Assembly: GCA_947303395.1 (NCBI GenBank)
Contig: CAMYYD010000006.1
Span: 110,877-174,876, forward strand
Reading direction: 5' to 3'
DNA: 64,000 nt
Origin: an uncultured Bacteroidales bacterium
GTDB taxonomy: Bacteria > Bacteroidota > Bacteroidia > Bacteroidales > F082
Position numbers and translations under genes: made by a program. Within the stretch, counting starts at the first letter, position 1. Each line of letters begins with the position of its first letter. The notes under the pieces were generated by a model that saw only the letters and a list, made by a program, of their open reading frames with translations, did no database searches and was not told the origin of the DNA. Positions 1 to 8,368 of this stretch are shown here, in pieces.

Positions 1-965
1 ATTCCGACGCTAAGGCTCCTGAAGGCTTTCCGATTGAGCGTAAAGTCAACAGTATCAATCCGTTAAATTGGATAATAGTAGGGAAGGAGATTCGAAAAAA
101 GAATCCCGATATCGTGATTTTTACTTATTGGATGTCGTTTTTCGCTCCTTGTTTCGGCAAGATTGCTAGAGTGATAAAAAAGAACCGTCAAACCAAGTGT
201 ATCGGATTGATTCACAATATGATACCGCATGAGAAATCGCTTCTCGATAAGCTGTTTCCGCCATATTTTGTTAAGGCAATGGATGGCTTCGTGGCATTAT
301 CGAAATCTGTACTTGATGATGTGAAATCGCTTGATAATCAAAACAAGCCGAAATGCTTGGTGCCTCATCCATTGTACGACCATTATGGCGAAATAATGGA
401 AAGAAGTGAGGCGTTACATCATCTCAACCTTGACCCCAATTATCGTTATTTTTTGTTTTTCGGTCTTGTCCGCGCATACAAAGGTTTGGACCTTTTGATA
501 GATGCTTTTGCCGATTCGCGCATTAGGAATTATCCTGTCAAACTTATTGTCGCCGGTGAGTTTTACGATGACCCGAAACCATATCTTGAGCAGGTTGAAA
601 ATTATGGTTTGAAAGATTTGGTAATAATTCAAAATCAATATATTAGCGATAATGATGTAAAGTATTACTTTAATATTGCTGATATCGTCGTTCAGCCATA
701 TAAATCGGCTACACAAAGTGGTGTTACGCAGGTTGCGTATCATTTTGAGAAGCCGATGCTTGTCACAAATGTCGGCGGCTTGGGCGAGATAATTCCTGAC
801 GGAAAAGTCGGTTATGTCGTCGAACCAAATCCGTCAGCCATCGCCGATGCTATTGTCGATTTCTGTGAAAACGATCGCTATGGCGCTCTGGTTGAAGGAG
901 TTAGGGATGAAAAACAAAAATATCAGTGGTCAAACATGACTGCTGCGATAAAAAATCTGTTATGA
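1..965 (+). CDS. GT4-family glycosyltransferase, 5' end outside the window
   Basis: The reading frame is open from base 3, so the gene begins upstream of the window; a GTG at 114 is in frame but is probably internal, because the residues before it (including the SINPLNW segment) match the N-terminal domain of GT4 enzymes. The C-terminal half has the GT-B features LFFGLVRAYKGLDLLIDAF, a region like SDNDVKYYFNIADIVVQPYK, and the E-x7-E type motif in EKPMLVTNVGGLGE that contacts the nucleotide-sugar donor. It probably transfers a sugar onto a cell-surface glycan at the cytoplasmic membrane. Its stop codon overlaps the next start (ATGA), so the two genes are translationally coupled. Donor and acceptor cannot be told. 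Confidence 0.88.
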   Translation, partial: SDAKAPEGFPIERKVNSINPLNWIIVGKEIRKKNPDIVIFTYWMSFFAPCFGKIARVIKKNRQTKCIGLIHNMIPHEKSLLDKLFPPYFVKAMDGFVALSKSVLDDVKSLDNQNKPKCLVPHPLYDHYGEIMERSEALHHLNLDPNYRYFLFFGLVRAYKGLDLLIDAFADSRIRNYPVKLIVAGEFYDDPKPYLEQVENYGLKDLVIIQNQYISDNDVKYYFNIADIVVQPYKSATQSGVTQVAYHFEKPMLVTNVGGLGEIIPDGKVGYVVEPNPSAIADAIVDFCENDRYGALVEGVRDEKQKYQWSNMTAAIKNLL

Positions 966-1732
966 AGAAGTTAATCGCTTTATTTACAAGGATATTCCCG
1001 CGTCAGACGCTGATTCGTTTCAGTGGTCTGTTCAGCATTTTGATACGACCGTTTTATATCGGAAACAAAGTAGAGTGTCCGGTGTGTGGCAAACACTTCC
1101 GAAAATTCCTTCCTTACGGCTATGGAAAGGCTATGGATAATCGTCTTTGTCCTAGTTGCTTATCACTTGAACGCCATCGACTTATATGGCTTTACTTAAA
1201 GCAACGCTCGAACTTCTTTGAAGCTCCTTTGAAGGTGCTGCATTTCGCTCCTGAACAGCCTTTTTTGAAGCGTTTCAAGGCATTAAAGAACCTCGATTAC
1301 ACCACTGCGGACCTTGATTCACCAATTGCCGATTTGCATCTTGATGTGACCAATATTGACCTTCCCGACAACCAATATGACGTCGTGATTTGCAACCATG
1401 TTTTGGAACATGTAAACGATGTGAATAAAGCTTTTTCGGAAATAAAACGAATTCTCAAACCTGGTGGCTGGGCTATATTGATGGTCCCAATAAACCCTGA
1501 TATCGACACTTGGGAAGACCCTTCAATCACTGATCCAGAGGAACGAAAACGCTGTTTTGGACAATATGACCACGTTCGCCAATTCGGTCGCGACTATGCT
1601 CAAGTGCTTGGAAACGCAGGCTTCACCGTCGATGCCGACCGCATTTATTACGAACTGACCGATGAACAACGTCAACGAATGAGATTGGCGAGGCCAGGGG
1701 AGGAATTGATTTACCGTGTAATTAAAAGTTAG
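962..1732 (+). CDS. SAM-dependent methyltransferase with N-terminal zinc-finger-like segment
   Basis: 256 residues from the ATG at 962, which overlaps the previous stop by 4 bases; an earlier in-frame start at 926 would lie inside the glycosyltransferase and is not favoured. Residues about 32-70 carry CPVCG and CPSC pairs that look like a zinc-binding knuckle. The methyltransferase type 11 core follows, with the acidic loop VLHFAPEQ, YDVVICNHVLEHV and an ILKPGGWAILMVP strand. The pairing with a glycosyltransferase suggests it methylates a sugar or glycan, but the substrate is unknown. The last codon and stop lie inside an 8-mer repeat (AGTTAGTCAG). Confidence 0.85.
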   Translation: MKKLIALFTRIFPRQTLIRFSGLFSILIRPFYIGNKVECPVCGKHFRKFLPYGYGKAMDNRLCPSCLSLERHRLIWLYLKQRSNFFEAPLKVLHFAPEQPFLKRFKALKNLDYTTADLDSPIADLHLDVTNIDLPDNQYDVVICNHVLEHVNDVNKAFSEIKRILKPGGWAILMVPINPDIDTWEDPSITDPEERKRCFGQYDHVRQFGRDYAQVLGNAGFTVDADRIYYELTDEQRQRMRLARPGEELIYRVIKS

Positions 1733-1754
1733 TCAGTTATGACTAACTGAACGA
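1729..1754. repeat. Short 8-mer repeat (TTAGTCAG) containing a stop codon, with inverted half
   Basis: TTAGTCAGTTA starts at 1729 and contains the stop codon of the methyltransferase (1730-1732). It is followed by the inverted TGACTAACTGA. It is the same family as the much longer array at 22735-22823 after pnp. Confidence 0.6.
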
Positions 1755-1756
1755 CT

Positions 1757-1791
1757 AAAAAAGGCTCTCGAAAAACCTCGAAAGCCTTTTT
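1757..1791. terminator. Bidirectional terminator between convergent genes
   Basis: An A-rich run and GGCT are mirrored by AGCC and a T-run (AAAAAAGGCT ... AAAGCCTTTTT), with CTCG-rich inner arms. It lies between the methyltransferase (plus) and pruA (minus) and could stop transcription from both sides. Confidence 0.7.
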
Positions 1792-1796
1792 CATTT

Positions 1797-1880
1797 CTGC
1801 GAGATCCGCTCGCTTGCGAGCTAAATCCTTGTCTGAGTCCAGAAATTCTGCGTTTTCTGCGAAATCTGCGAGAGACAATT
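1797..1880. repeat. CTGCGAGA / AATCTGCGAGA-type intergenic repeat cluster
   Basis: This gap holds CTGCGAGATC, a small palindrome CTCGCTTGCGAG, and then ATTCTGCG, TTTCTGCG and AAATCTGCGAGA in a row, ending just before the pruA stop. The same words form a perfect palindrome at 14125-14182. Confidence 0.5.
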
Positions 1881-1882
1881 GA

Positions 1883-3511
1883 TTATTTCGCGAGGAAAGG
1901 ATATCCGTATTCCGTAGCAGGAACAAATGTTTCCTTAATTGCGCGTGGGTTCGTCCAGCGGATGAGGTTCCACAAACCACCAGCTTTGTCGTTGGTACCT
2001 GATGCGCGTGAGCCGCCGAATGGCTGGCATCCCACAACAGCGCCCGTTGGCTTGTCGTTGATGTAAAAGTTACCTGCTGAATATTTGAGCTTCTGATCTG
2101 CGAGCTGACGTGCCTTGAGGTCGTTGACGAAGATGGCTCCTGTCAATGCGTAAGGTGATGTAGTGTCGCAGAGTTCCAGTGTTTCCTCATATTTTTTGTC
2201 GTCGTAGACATAGATGGTGATGATAGGTCCGAAGATCTCCTGAGCCATTGACTCGTAGTTCGGCACCTTGGCGAGAATGACTGTAGGCTCGACGAAGTAA
2301 CCGACGCTCTTGTCGCACTTGCCGCCAAACACGATTTCAGCGTCCTTGCTGGCTTTTGCGCGGTCGATGTAGCCCTTGCAGTTGTCGAATGAAGCCTCAT
2401 CGATGACAGCGTTGACATAGTTAGTGAAGTCTGTGACGTCGCCCATCTTGATGGTGCTGAGCATGTCACCGACAATCTGTTTCACTTCGTTCCACATCGA
2501 TGCAGGGATGTATGCACGTGATGCTGCTGAGCATTTCTGGCCTTGATATTCGAAGGCACCACGGACGATAGCGCATGCCACCTCGCGTGGATTTGCTGAG
2601 CTGTGAGCGAAGATGAAGTCCTTGCCACCTGTCTCACCGACGAGACGTGGATATGACTTGTAATTGGCAATATTGACGCCTACGCCTTTCCAGAGGCCTT
2701 GGAATGTGGCTGTTGAACCGGTGAAGTGGATACCGGCTAGGTTTGGGTTGTTCAAAGCGACGCCGCCAATCAAAGAACCCTTGCCTGGCAGGAAGTTCAC
2801 AACGCCAGCCGGAAGACCAGCTTCCATTGCGATCTGCATGATGTGATAGTTAGAAAGCAATGCTGTTGTTGACGGTTTCCAGATTGTGGTGTTACCCATC
2901 AAAGCAGGTGTCATGTTCAAGTTCGAAGCGATTGATGTGAAGTTGAACGGAGTCACAGCCATGATGAAGCCTTCGAGTGGACGGTATTCCACGCGGTTGA
3001 GCTGGTCTGGTGTCGATGAAGGCTGCTCTGAATAGAGGTTGCCTGCATAGTAGTTGTTGAAACGGTAGAAGTCGATGGTCTCGCAAGCTGAGTCGATTTC
3101 TGCCTGGAAGCAGTTCTTACTCTGGCCGAGCATACATGCTGCGTTGATGCGTGCGCGGTATTTTGTTGCCAGCATCTGACCGATACGTGCCATGATTGAA
3201 GCTCTCTCCATCCATGGTGTGTTTTCCCAGTCTTTCTTGGCCTTCAGAGCGGCTTCGATAGCCATGTTGACTTCTTTTTCGCCTACTTTATGGTATTTTG
3301 CAATCACATGCTTGTGGTTGTGTGGCATAACCACTTCGCCCATGTCGCCGGTGCGGATTTCCTTACCACCGATGATGATTGGAATTTCCACGACTTCCTT
3401 CGACTGTTTTTCGAGTTCTTTCTCCAAAGCGACGCGCTCAGGGCTGCCCGGTCTGTATTCTTTCACAGGCTCGTTAGCAGGATGTGCAAATTGAAATAAT
3501 GCGTTATTCAT
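1883..3511 (-). CDS. pruA: L-glutamate gamma-semialdehyde (1-pyrroline-5-carboxylate) dehydrogenase
   Basis: A 542-residue aldehyde dehydrogenase of the stand-alone P5C dehydrogenase type. It oxidises glutamate semialdehyde to glutamate with NAD+, the last step of proline (and ornithine/arginine) catabolism in the cytoplasm. Visible signatures are VTPFNFTSIASNLNM, LVGETGGKDFIFAH with the conserved Glu, the catalytic Cys in GAFEYQGQKCSAASRAY, and AQEIFGPIITIYVY followed by QPFGGSRASGTN. Length fits the family. Its promoter (TAACTTTG on the minus strand, 3556-3563) faces away from the adenine methyltransferase promoter. No proline dehydrogenase gene is nearby. Confidence 0.95.
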   Translation of the reverse strand: MNNALFQFAHPANEPVKEYRPGSPERVALEKELEKQSKEVVEIPIIIGGKEIRTGDMGEVVMPHNHKHVIAKYHKVGEKEVNMAIEAALKAKKDWENTPWMERASIMARIGQMLATKYRARINAACMLGQSKNCFQAEIDSACETIDFYRFNNYYAGNLYSEQPSSTPDQLNRVEYRPLEGFIMAVTPFNFTSIASNLNMTPALMGNTTIWKPSTTALLSNYHIMQIAMEAGLPAGVVNFLPGKGSLIGGVALNNPNLAGIHFTGSTATFQGLWKGVGVNIANYKSYPRLVGETGGKDFIFAHSSANPREVACAIVRGAFEYQGQKCSAASRAYIPASMWNEVKQIVGDMLSTIKMGDVTDFTNYVNAVIDEASFDNCKGYIDRAKASKDAEIVFGGKCDKSVGYFVEPTVILAKVPNYESMAQEIFGPIITIYVYDDKKYEETLELCDTTSPYALTGAIFVNDLKARQLADQKLKYSAGNFYINDKPTGAVVGCQPFGGSRASGTNDKAGGLWNLIRWTNPRAIKETFVPATEYGYPFLAK

Positions 3512-3555
3512 GTTTAATTATTTAAAGGTTAGTAATTTTTCAATATTTTGAAGCG

Positions 3556-3606
3556 CAAAGTTATAAATTAAATTGGAATATGACAAAGTTTTTTTTATTA
3601 ATTTTG
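3556..3606. promoter_or_regulatory. Divergent Bacteroidota promoters for pruA and the DNA methyltransferase
   Basis: Minus-strand -7 element TAACTTTG at 3556-3563 serves pruA; plus-strand -7 element TAATTTTG at 3599-3606, with TTG near 3573, serves the methyltransferase. The plus-strand start point would fall only about 5-8 bases before the ATG at 3619, so that leader is very short. Confidence 0.65.
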
Positions 3607-3618
3607 CAAAAAATTCTC

Positions 3619-5391
3619 ATGAAAAATAACGGCATCAGTAAAACGACGATTTCCGAAGCGACAAGTCGCAACTGGAAACGGCTGCATTCTAATGGCAGCG
3701 GACGACTGATGTCACGTGCGAATAAACAGCTCTCAACAAAGACTATTGTTCCGATTGAATATTTCTCTAATAAAGATAATATAGCTGATATTCAACGCTT
3801 TGTGGCTTATTGCAAGGAACAAGGTTATAAAGTTGAATATGTGCTATTTTCAGTGGGCGTGAGGCTTCTGAAAAAGGCTGGACTTCTTGAGAAGGCACAT
3901 GTGGCGGCAGTTTTAAAAGCAACGGCAAGCTCAGAGTTCTCTGATAGTTTAATTCTGCCGCCACTTCCTTCAAATGAAACCGACCTTCTCGGCTTGCTCT
4001 ATCAATGCTTCCTTCTCGAAGGCGAAAAAAACCGCAAAGGCTCGTATTACACTCCTTCCGAAGTCGCCAGAAACATGGTCAAAAACCTCGATTTTTCGAA
4101 AGGTCAGACCTTTTTCGATCCTTGCTGCGGCTCAGGATCTTTTATTTTGGCTCTTGAAGGCGCTTCACCGTCTCAAATCTTCGCTTGCGACAACGACCCC
4201 ATCGCCGTGATGATAGCAAAAATCAATCTTTTGCTCAAATTCCCTAACGAAGTCTTTGAACCTCAAATAGTTTGCTGTGATTATCTTAACGCTTCTAATG
4301 CCGTTAACGCCCTTAATGACCTTAAGGCAAATTACATCATCAGCAACCCTCCCTGGGGCGCGGTCATTTTTGATTCTTCAGGAAATCCAATTTCCACCAA
4401 GGAAAGCTTCTCCTTCTTCTTTGAAAAAGCCTTTCAACAGCTTGAAAATGAAGGAATTATCCGCTTTTTATTGCCTGAATCAATCTTAAATGTGAAATCT
4501 CACCGCAATTTCCGCAAGTTTCTGTTGGAAAACACTGAGATTCAGTCGATTACAAAGTATCCAGGGACATTTTCGGGGGTGCAGACGAGGTATATCGACA
4601 TTCAATGTGCTTGTCATTTCAACCGAAGCAAAATGAAATGGAGCGAAGCGGAGAAATCCTTGTTTCCCAGAAACATTCTATTGTTTACGTTCAAAGAGGA
4701 TTTCTCGACTCCATTTCATTCCGCTCTAAATGACAAAGAATCTCGTTCTGTTTCAAAAGACGCGTTCTATCTCACTAAAAACCTGAATTTCAATCTGTTA
4801 TCCGCTTCTGATCTCGAAAAAGTTCAGAAAATCCTTGCAAAAGGCAAGTATACTTTAAAGGATAGCATTTGGGCTTTGGGCGTCATCACAGGAGACAATA
4901 AAAACAAGGTGAAAAACCGTCAGGGTAGGGGATTGGAACCGATTTACACAGGTAAAGAAATCGAGGCATATACTTTGAAACAGCCTCGTAAATATATAAA
5001 ATACGAACGTTCTGATTTTCAACAGGTTGCAAAAGATGAAATCTATGGTGCCGACGAGAAGCTAGTTTACAAATTCATCTCAAAAAATCTTGTTTTTGCC
5101 TACGATAACCACAAAAGTCTGTTCCTCAACAGTGCAAACATATTGATTCCTAAAATCCCTGGAATGTCAATAAAAACCGTGCTCGCGTTCCTTAATAGTG
5201 AACTGTTCAAATTCCTCTACAAATCACTCTTCGGGGAGATAAAAATCCTTAAAGGAAACCTGATGGAGCTGCCATTTCCTGAAATTTCAGCAGAAACAGA
5301 TAAAAAGTTGACCGAATTGGTTGATGAGGTGCTAAATGGAAACAAGGAAGCGATAAAAAAGATTGATAACGTGATATTTAACTTTTTTTAA
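3619..5391 (+). CDS. N6-adenine DNA methyltransferase, TaqI/Eco57I-like, no partner nuclease seen
   Basis: 590 residues from the ATG at 3619; an ATG at 3580 is upstream of the -7 element and is rejected. It has the gamma-class order: SAM motif FFDPCCGSGSF near residue 165, then the catalytic NPPW motif (ISNPPWGAV, near residue 243), preceded by YYTPSEVARNMV. The C-terminal 200 residues (IYTGKEIEAY, then LNSELFKFLY) resemble the TaqI-type target-recognition domain. N-terminal ISKTTISEATSRNWKRL could be a helix-turn-helix. No endonuclease motif or adjacent restriction gene is visible, so it may be an orphan or a type IIG remnant. A mobile-type inverted repeat is translated at residues about 331-373, in the linker between the catalytic and recognition domains. 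Confidence 0.85.
   Translation: MKNNGISKTTISEATSRNWKRLHSNGSGRLMSRANKQLSTKTIVPIEYFSNKDNIADIQRFVAYCKEQGYKVEYVLFSVGVRLLKKAGLLEKAHVAAVLKATASSEFSDSLILPPLPSNETDLLGLLYQCFLLEGEKNRKGSYYTPSEVARNMVKNLDFSKGQTFFDPCCGSGSFILALEGASPSQIFACDNDPIAVMIAKINLLLKFPNEVFEPQIVCCDYLNASNAVNALNDLKANYIISNPPWGAVIFDSSGNPISTKESFSFFFEKAFQQLENEGIIRFLLPESILNVKSHRNFRKFLLENTEIQSITKYPGTFSGVQTRYIDIQCACHFNRSKMKWSEAEKSLFPRNILLFTFKEDFSTPFHSALNDKESRSVSKDAFYLTKNLNFNLLSASDLEKVQKILAKGKYTLKDSIWALGVITGDNKNKVKNRQGRGLEPIYTGKEIEAYTLKQPRKYIKYERSDFQQVAKDEIYGADEKLVYKFISKNLVFAYDNHKSLFLNSANILIPKIPGMSIKTVLAFLNSELFKFLYKSLFGEIKILKGNLMELPFPEISAETDKKLTELVDEVLNGNKEAIKKIDNVIFNFF
4611..4736. repeat. In-frame palindromic repeat of the GTCATTTCGA...GAGAAATC family
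   Basis: Left arm 4611-4660 begins TTGTCATTTC and ends GAGAAATCCT; right arm 4697-4736 is its inverse (AGGATTTCTC ... AAATGACAA) around a 36-base loop. The same words occur in the non-coding repeat at 19474-19620 and at the end of the WbqC-like gene (9459-9485). Here the whole hairpin is translated inside the methyltransferase without breaking the frame. Confidence 0.75.
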
Positions 5392-5406
5392 TACATACAA
5401 CTTAAA

Positions 5407-5480
5407 GTTTCAATACCATACATAAAATCAGACCTTGCGTTAAGCTGAAAAACAGTCTGATTGTTGTATGGTATTGAAAC
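5407..5480. repeat. Long AT-rich inverted repeat between convergent genes
   Basis: Left arm 5407-5434 (GTTTCAATACCATAC...) and right arm 5454-5480 (...GTATGGTATTGAAAC) are inverse copies of about 27 bases with one one-base gap and few mismatches, around a 19-base loop. The right arm ends on the first base of the NlpC gene's stop triplet. The ATTGAAAC end resembles CRISPR repeat ends, but there is only one inverted pair and no array. It may serve as a bidirectional terminator or be a small mobile palindrome. Confidence 0.7.
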
Positions 5481-6175
5481 TAAATCCTTTTTATTGTGCT
5501 TAAAAAGTGTGTATGCTTCCCTAATTCCTTATTAAAAATACCGGTTTGATCTAATGAGTCAATCCGTACCTTTCCGGAAGCGTGGATGATTTTTTCACCA
5601 TCCAAAATAATGCCTACATGCACAATCTTATGCTCTGTATTCTCAAAAAACGCCAAGTCTCCAGGCTGCGCTTCCGCCAGAAAATACACGTCTTCACCGC
5701 ATTCTACCTGTTGTGAGGCATCACGCGGCAACTTGATTCCTATGGTTTTTGCGCAAAGTTGCACGAAAGCTGAGCAGTCAATGCCGAAAACAGTTCTTCC
5801 GCCCCAGCGATATGGCACGTCAAGTAACAATAAAGCATTGTTAATGAAACTGTTAGCCTCGATGCAGCACTTGTCTTTGGAATAAATAGTAGTTCCAAAT
5901 GTCAGAACCTTAGAATCATACAACTCGACTGGTTTGTTTATTACATAAGAATCCATCGTGGCGAGCGAACGATACGCATCTTCTTGAATCTCAAAGTGTT
6001 GCAGACTCCTGATCCAGCCTTCGTAACCGTCATATTCCATTTTTATATAAAGCCAGTCACCGCTCGTTTCCAAGACTTCATAAAGGTCGTTGAACAACAA
6101 TTCGGTCACAAGTTCGCTCTCGTGATGGGGCTCTTTTCTTACAGGTATTGCCGATAAAGTGCAGATTCCAAACAT
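5480..6175 (-). CDS. SH3-domain NlpC/P60 peptidoglycan hydrolase (C40 family)
   Basis: 231 residues. N-terminal SH3-like domains (AIPVRKEPHHESELV, then a segment ending GWIR) are followed by a C-terminal NlpC/P60 domain with the catalytic Cys in GIDCSAFVQ (about residue 134) and the His in HVGIILDGEKIIHASG. Family members such as bacterial dipeptidyl-peptidase VI cut gamma-D-Glu to diamino acid bonds in peptidoglycan peptides. No signal peptide is visible, so it may act in the cytoplasm on recycled muropeptides, as for dipeptidyl-peptidase VI. The promoter element TAACTTTG lies at 6193-6200 on the minus strand. Confidence 0.88.
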   Translation of the reverse strand: MFGICTLSAIPVRKEPHHESELVTELLFNDLYEVLETSGDWLYIKMEYDGYEGWIRSLQHFEIQEDAYRSLATMDSYVINKPVELYDSKVLTFGTTIYSKDKCCIEANSFINNALLLLDVPYRWGGRTVFGIDCSAFVQLCAKTIGIKLPRDASQQVECGEDVYFLAEAQPGDLAFFENTEHKIVHVGIILDGEKIIHASGKVRIDSLDQTGIFNKELGKHTHFLSTIKRI

Positions 6176-6192
6176 ATTTGAAACTTTTTTTG

Positions 6193-6221
6193 CAAAGTTA
6201 CAAGAATTTTTCGTACTTTTA
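6193..6221. promoter_or_regulatory. Divergent promoter pair
   Basis: Minus-strand TAACTTTG at 6193-6200 is close upstream of the NlpC/P60 gene. A plus-strand TACTTTTA at 6214-6221, one base off the TAnnTTTG consensus, is the best candidate for the 7TM-HD gene, leaving a leader of about 50 bases. Confidence 0.5.
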
Positions 6222-6278
6222 CAAGTTAAAATAATTTGTTTTGAAACAATTGCTTATTCAAGTTGTAAATTATTGATT

Positions 6279-8342
6279 ATGAGTAAGATAAAAGATATAG
6301 CTGAAAAGATCCGCCATTCTTATTACAGCATTATTAAAGTTATGGCTTTCGTTTTGTCGCTGCTTATCGTCGTGATGTTGATGCCGCGAAACATAAAATT
6401 TAAATATGAATACCAGAAATTGCGCCCGTGGCCGCACGAGAGTCTCTACGCACCGTTCAACTTCCCGATTTATAAGTCGGATGAAACAGTGAAAAAGGAG
6501 AAAGAAGAGGCATTGCGTAACGTCGAACCGATTTTTGTTTTTGATGTTCTCGGTACCGAAAACGGTCGCGAAAAACTGCTCAAAGACTTTGAGACTCAAT
6601 GGGTTGATACTATCGGTGACAAGGATTATTATGAGAATCTTATTCTGAACACTTACGACCATATCGAAAACAGCGGCGTTGTGGCTAAAAACGACCGCAC
6701 CAACAATTTCAAAGGCGAGGAGACTGTCGTGGTGGTGCGAAACAAGGTGCAAACCAAGTGCAAATACGACGATTTGAACACCATGGCTACGGCTTCGGCT
6801 TACATCCAAAGCCAACTGGTGAATATCTCTGATTATAAGACTATGCAATTGATTAACAATCTATTACATAACTCTTTGCGTCAGAATGTTATTTACTCTG
6901 AAAGTATGACCAAGCAGGCCGAGAAGATGGCGGTCGACAATATCATGCTGACATTCGGCATGGTTCAGAAAGATGAGCTTATCATTATGGAAGGTGAAAT
7001 TGTTACTGAAGATAGGTATCAGATTATCAATTCATTACAACGTGAATACGCAGATATTACCGCAAATAATTTCTTCAGCAGAAACTTCATGCTTTATGGT
7101 CAGCTTCTGCTTGTGGGCATCGTGTTCATTGCTTTGTACCTGACTCTCAGGATTTTACGTCCTGATGTCTTTGAACAGCTGCGTTACATCAACTTGATCC
7201 TGCTGCTGATGCTGGTGACAATTGTACCGTCATTCCTGCTTCTGAAATTCGCTCCTGAGTTCATCTACCTGATGCCGGTGGCAATCATGGCAATGCTTCT
7301 GATGACTTTCTTCGACGCGCGAATCTCGATCATTGTGCAGGTTATGACGTTGATAATCATAAGCTTGGCGGTGCCTAACCCGTTCCAGTATTTCTTCGTG
7401 CAGCTGCTCGTGTCGTTTGTCGCGATCTTCAGCATGACAAAACGTACCCGTCGTGCGAGTTATTTCGGAACCTCTCTGGCGGTTTTCGTGACATATCTGG
7501 TGGTTTATCTCGGCATGATGCTGATTTATGACGGCGGTTTCGACTCGTTCAGCTGGAAATCAATAATCATTTACGCTGGAAACGCCTTCTTTACCATGCT
7601 TACTCTGCCACTGGCGTTTCTCTTCGAGCGTGTGTTTGGTTTCGTTACCGACCTTTCTTTACTCGAATTAAGCAACACCAACAGTCCGCTGCTGCGAAAA
7701 CTGGCGTCGGAGGCTCCAGGTACGTTCCAGCATGTGATGCAGGTGGCCGACCTTTGCGAGGAGGTCATATATAATATAGGTGGCAACCCATTGCTCGTCC
7801 GTACAGGCGCAATGTATCACGACATCGGAAAGACCCGCAATCCTTTCTATTTTATTGAAAATCAGAATGGTAAGTACAATCCGCACGACGATGTCTCAAA
7901 TACTGAGAGCGCTCAGATTATCATCAGCCATGTGCTTGACGGCATTGAGATTTGTCGTGAATATCGTATCCCTGAGCAGATTATCGACTTTGTGAGAACG
8001 CATCACGGAACGCGTCGTACTGAGTATTTTTATCAGATGGAATTGCGCGAAAACCCTGATGGCGTTGACGAAGAAGAGTTTAAATATCCTGGTCCTGTGC
8101 CGTTCTCCAAGGAGACAGCAGTGCTTATGATGTGCGATGCGGTGGAGGCTGCTTCACGAAGCATGCAAAATAAAACAGAAGAGTCGCTCAACAAACTCGT
8201 CGACAACATCATAGACGGCCAGATGAAAGCAAATCAGTTTGACAACACCAACATCACTTTCCACGACATCACCACAACGAAGAAAGTGCTGAAAAAGAAG
8301 CTGATGAACATCTATCACGTGCGCATCGCTTATCCTGATTAA
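6279..8342 (+). CDS. 7TM-HD domain phosphodiesterase, PgpH-like (c-di-AMP hydrolase)
   Basis: 687 residues from the ATG at 6279 (MSKIKDIAEK); earlier in-frame ATGs overlap the upstream promoter. Order: one N-terminal membrane helix (residues about 20-36), an extracytoplasmic 7TMR-HDED domain, a block of about seven membrane helices (about 270-470), then a cytoplasmic HD domain with the metal-binding pair in GAMYHDIGKTRNPFYF, ISHVLDGIEI and RTHHGT. PgpH proteins of this architecture degrade cyclic di-AMP to pApA, controlling potassium and osmotic balance; the substrate here is inferred from the family. The thioredoxin gene follows after a 26-base gap. Confidence 0.88.
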   Translation: MSKIKDIAEKIRHSYYSIIKVMAFVLSLLIVVMLMPRNIKFKYEYQKLRPWPHESLYAPFNFPIYKSDETVKKEKEEALRNVEPIFVFDVLGTENGREKLLKDFETQWVDTIGDKDYYENLILNTYDHIENSGVVAKNDRTNNFKGEETVVVVRNKVQTKCKYDDLNTMATASAYIQSQLVNISDYKTMQLINNLLHNSLRQNVIYSESMTKQAEKMAVDNIMLTFGMVQKDELIIMEGEIVTEDRYQIINSLQREYADITANNFFSRNFMLYGQLLLVGIVFIALYLTLRILRPDVFEQLRYINLILLLMLVTIVPSFLLLKFAPEFIYLMPVAIMAMLLMTFFDARISIIVQVMTLIIISLAVPNPFQYFFVQLLVSFVAIFSMTKRTRRASYFGTSLAVFVTYLVVYLGMMLIYDGGFDSFSWKSIIIYAGNAFFTMLTLPLAFLFERVFGFVTDLSLLELSNTNSPLLRKLASEAPGTFQHVMQVADLCEEVIYNIGGNPLLVRTGAMYHDIGKTRNPFYFIENQNGKYNPHDDVSNTESAQIIISHVLDGIEICREYRIPEQIIDFVRTHHGTRRTEYFYQMELRENPDGVDEEEFKYPGPVPFSKETAVLMMCDAVEAASRSMQNKTEESLNKLVDNIIDGQMKANQFDNTNITFHDITTTKKVLKKKLMNIYHVRIAYPD

Positions 8343-8368
8343 TTTTGACTAATTTGAAAATAAATATC

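Noticed and set aside
1729..2037. 102-codon frame overlapping the pruA 3' end and the repeat region
   Set aside because: Runs through a terminator and overlaps pruA in another frame; no family resemblance.
3580..3618. Longer N-terminus of the adenine methyltransferase from ATG 3580
   Set aside because: The -7 promoter element (3599-3606) lies downstream of that ATG.
5407..5480. CRISPR array
   Set aside because: Only one inverted pair, no direct repeats with spacers, and no cas genes in the window.
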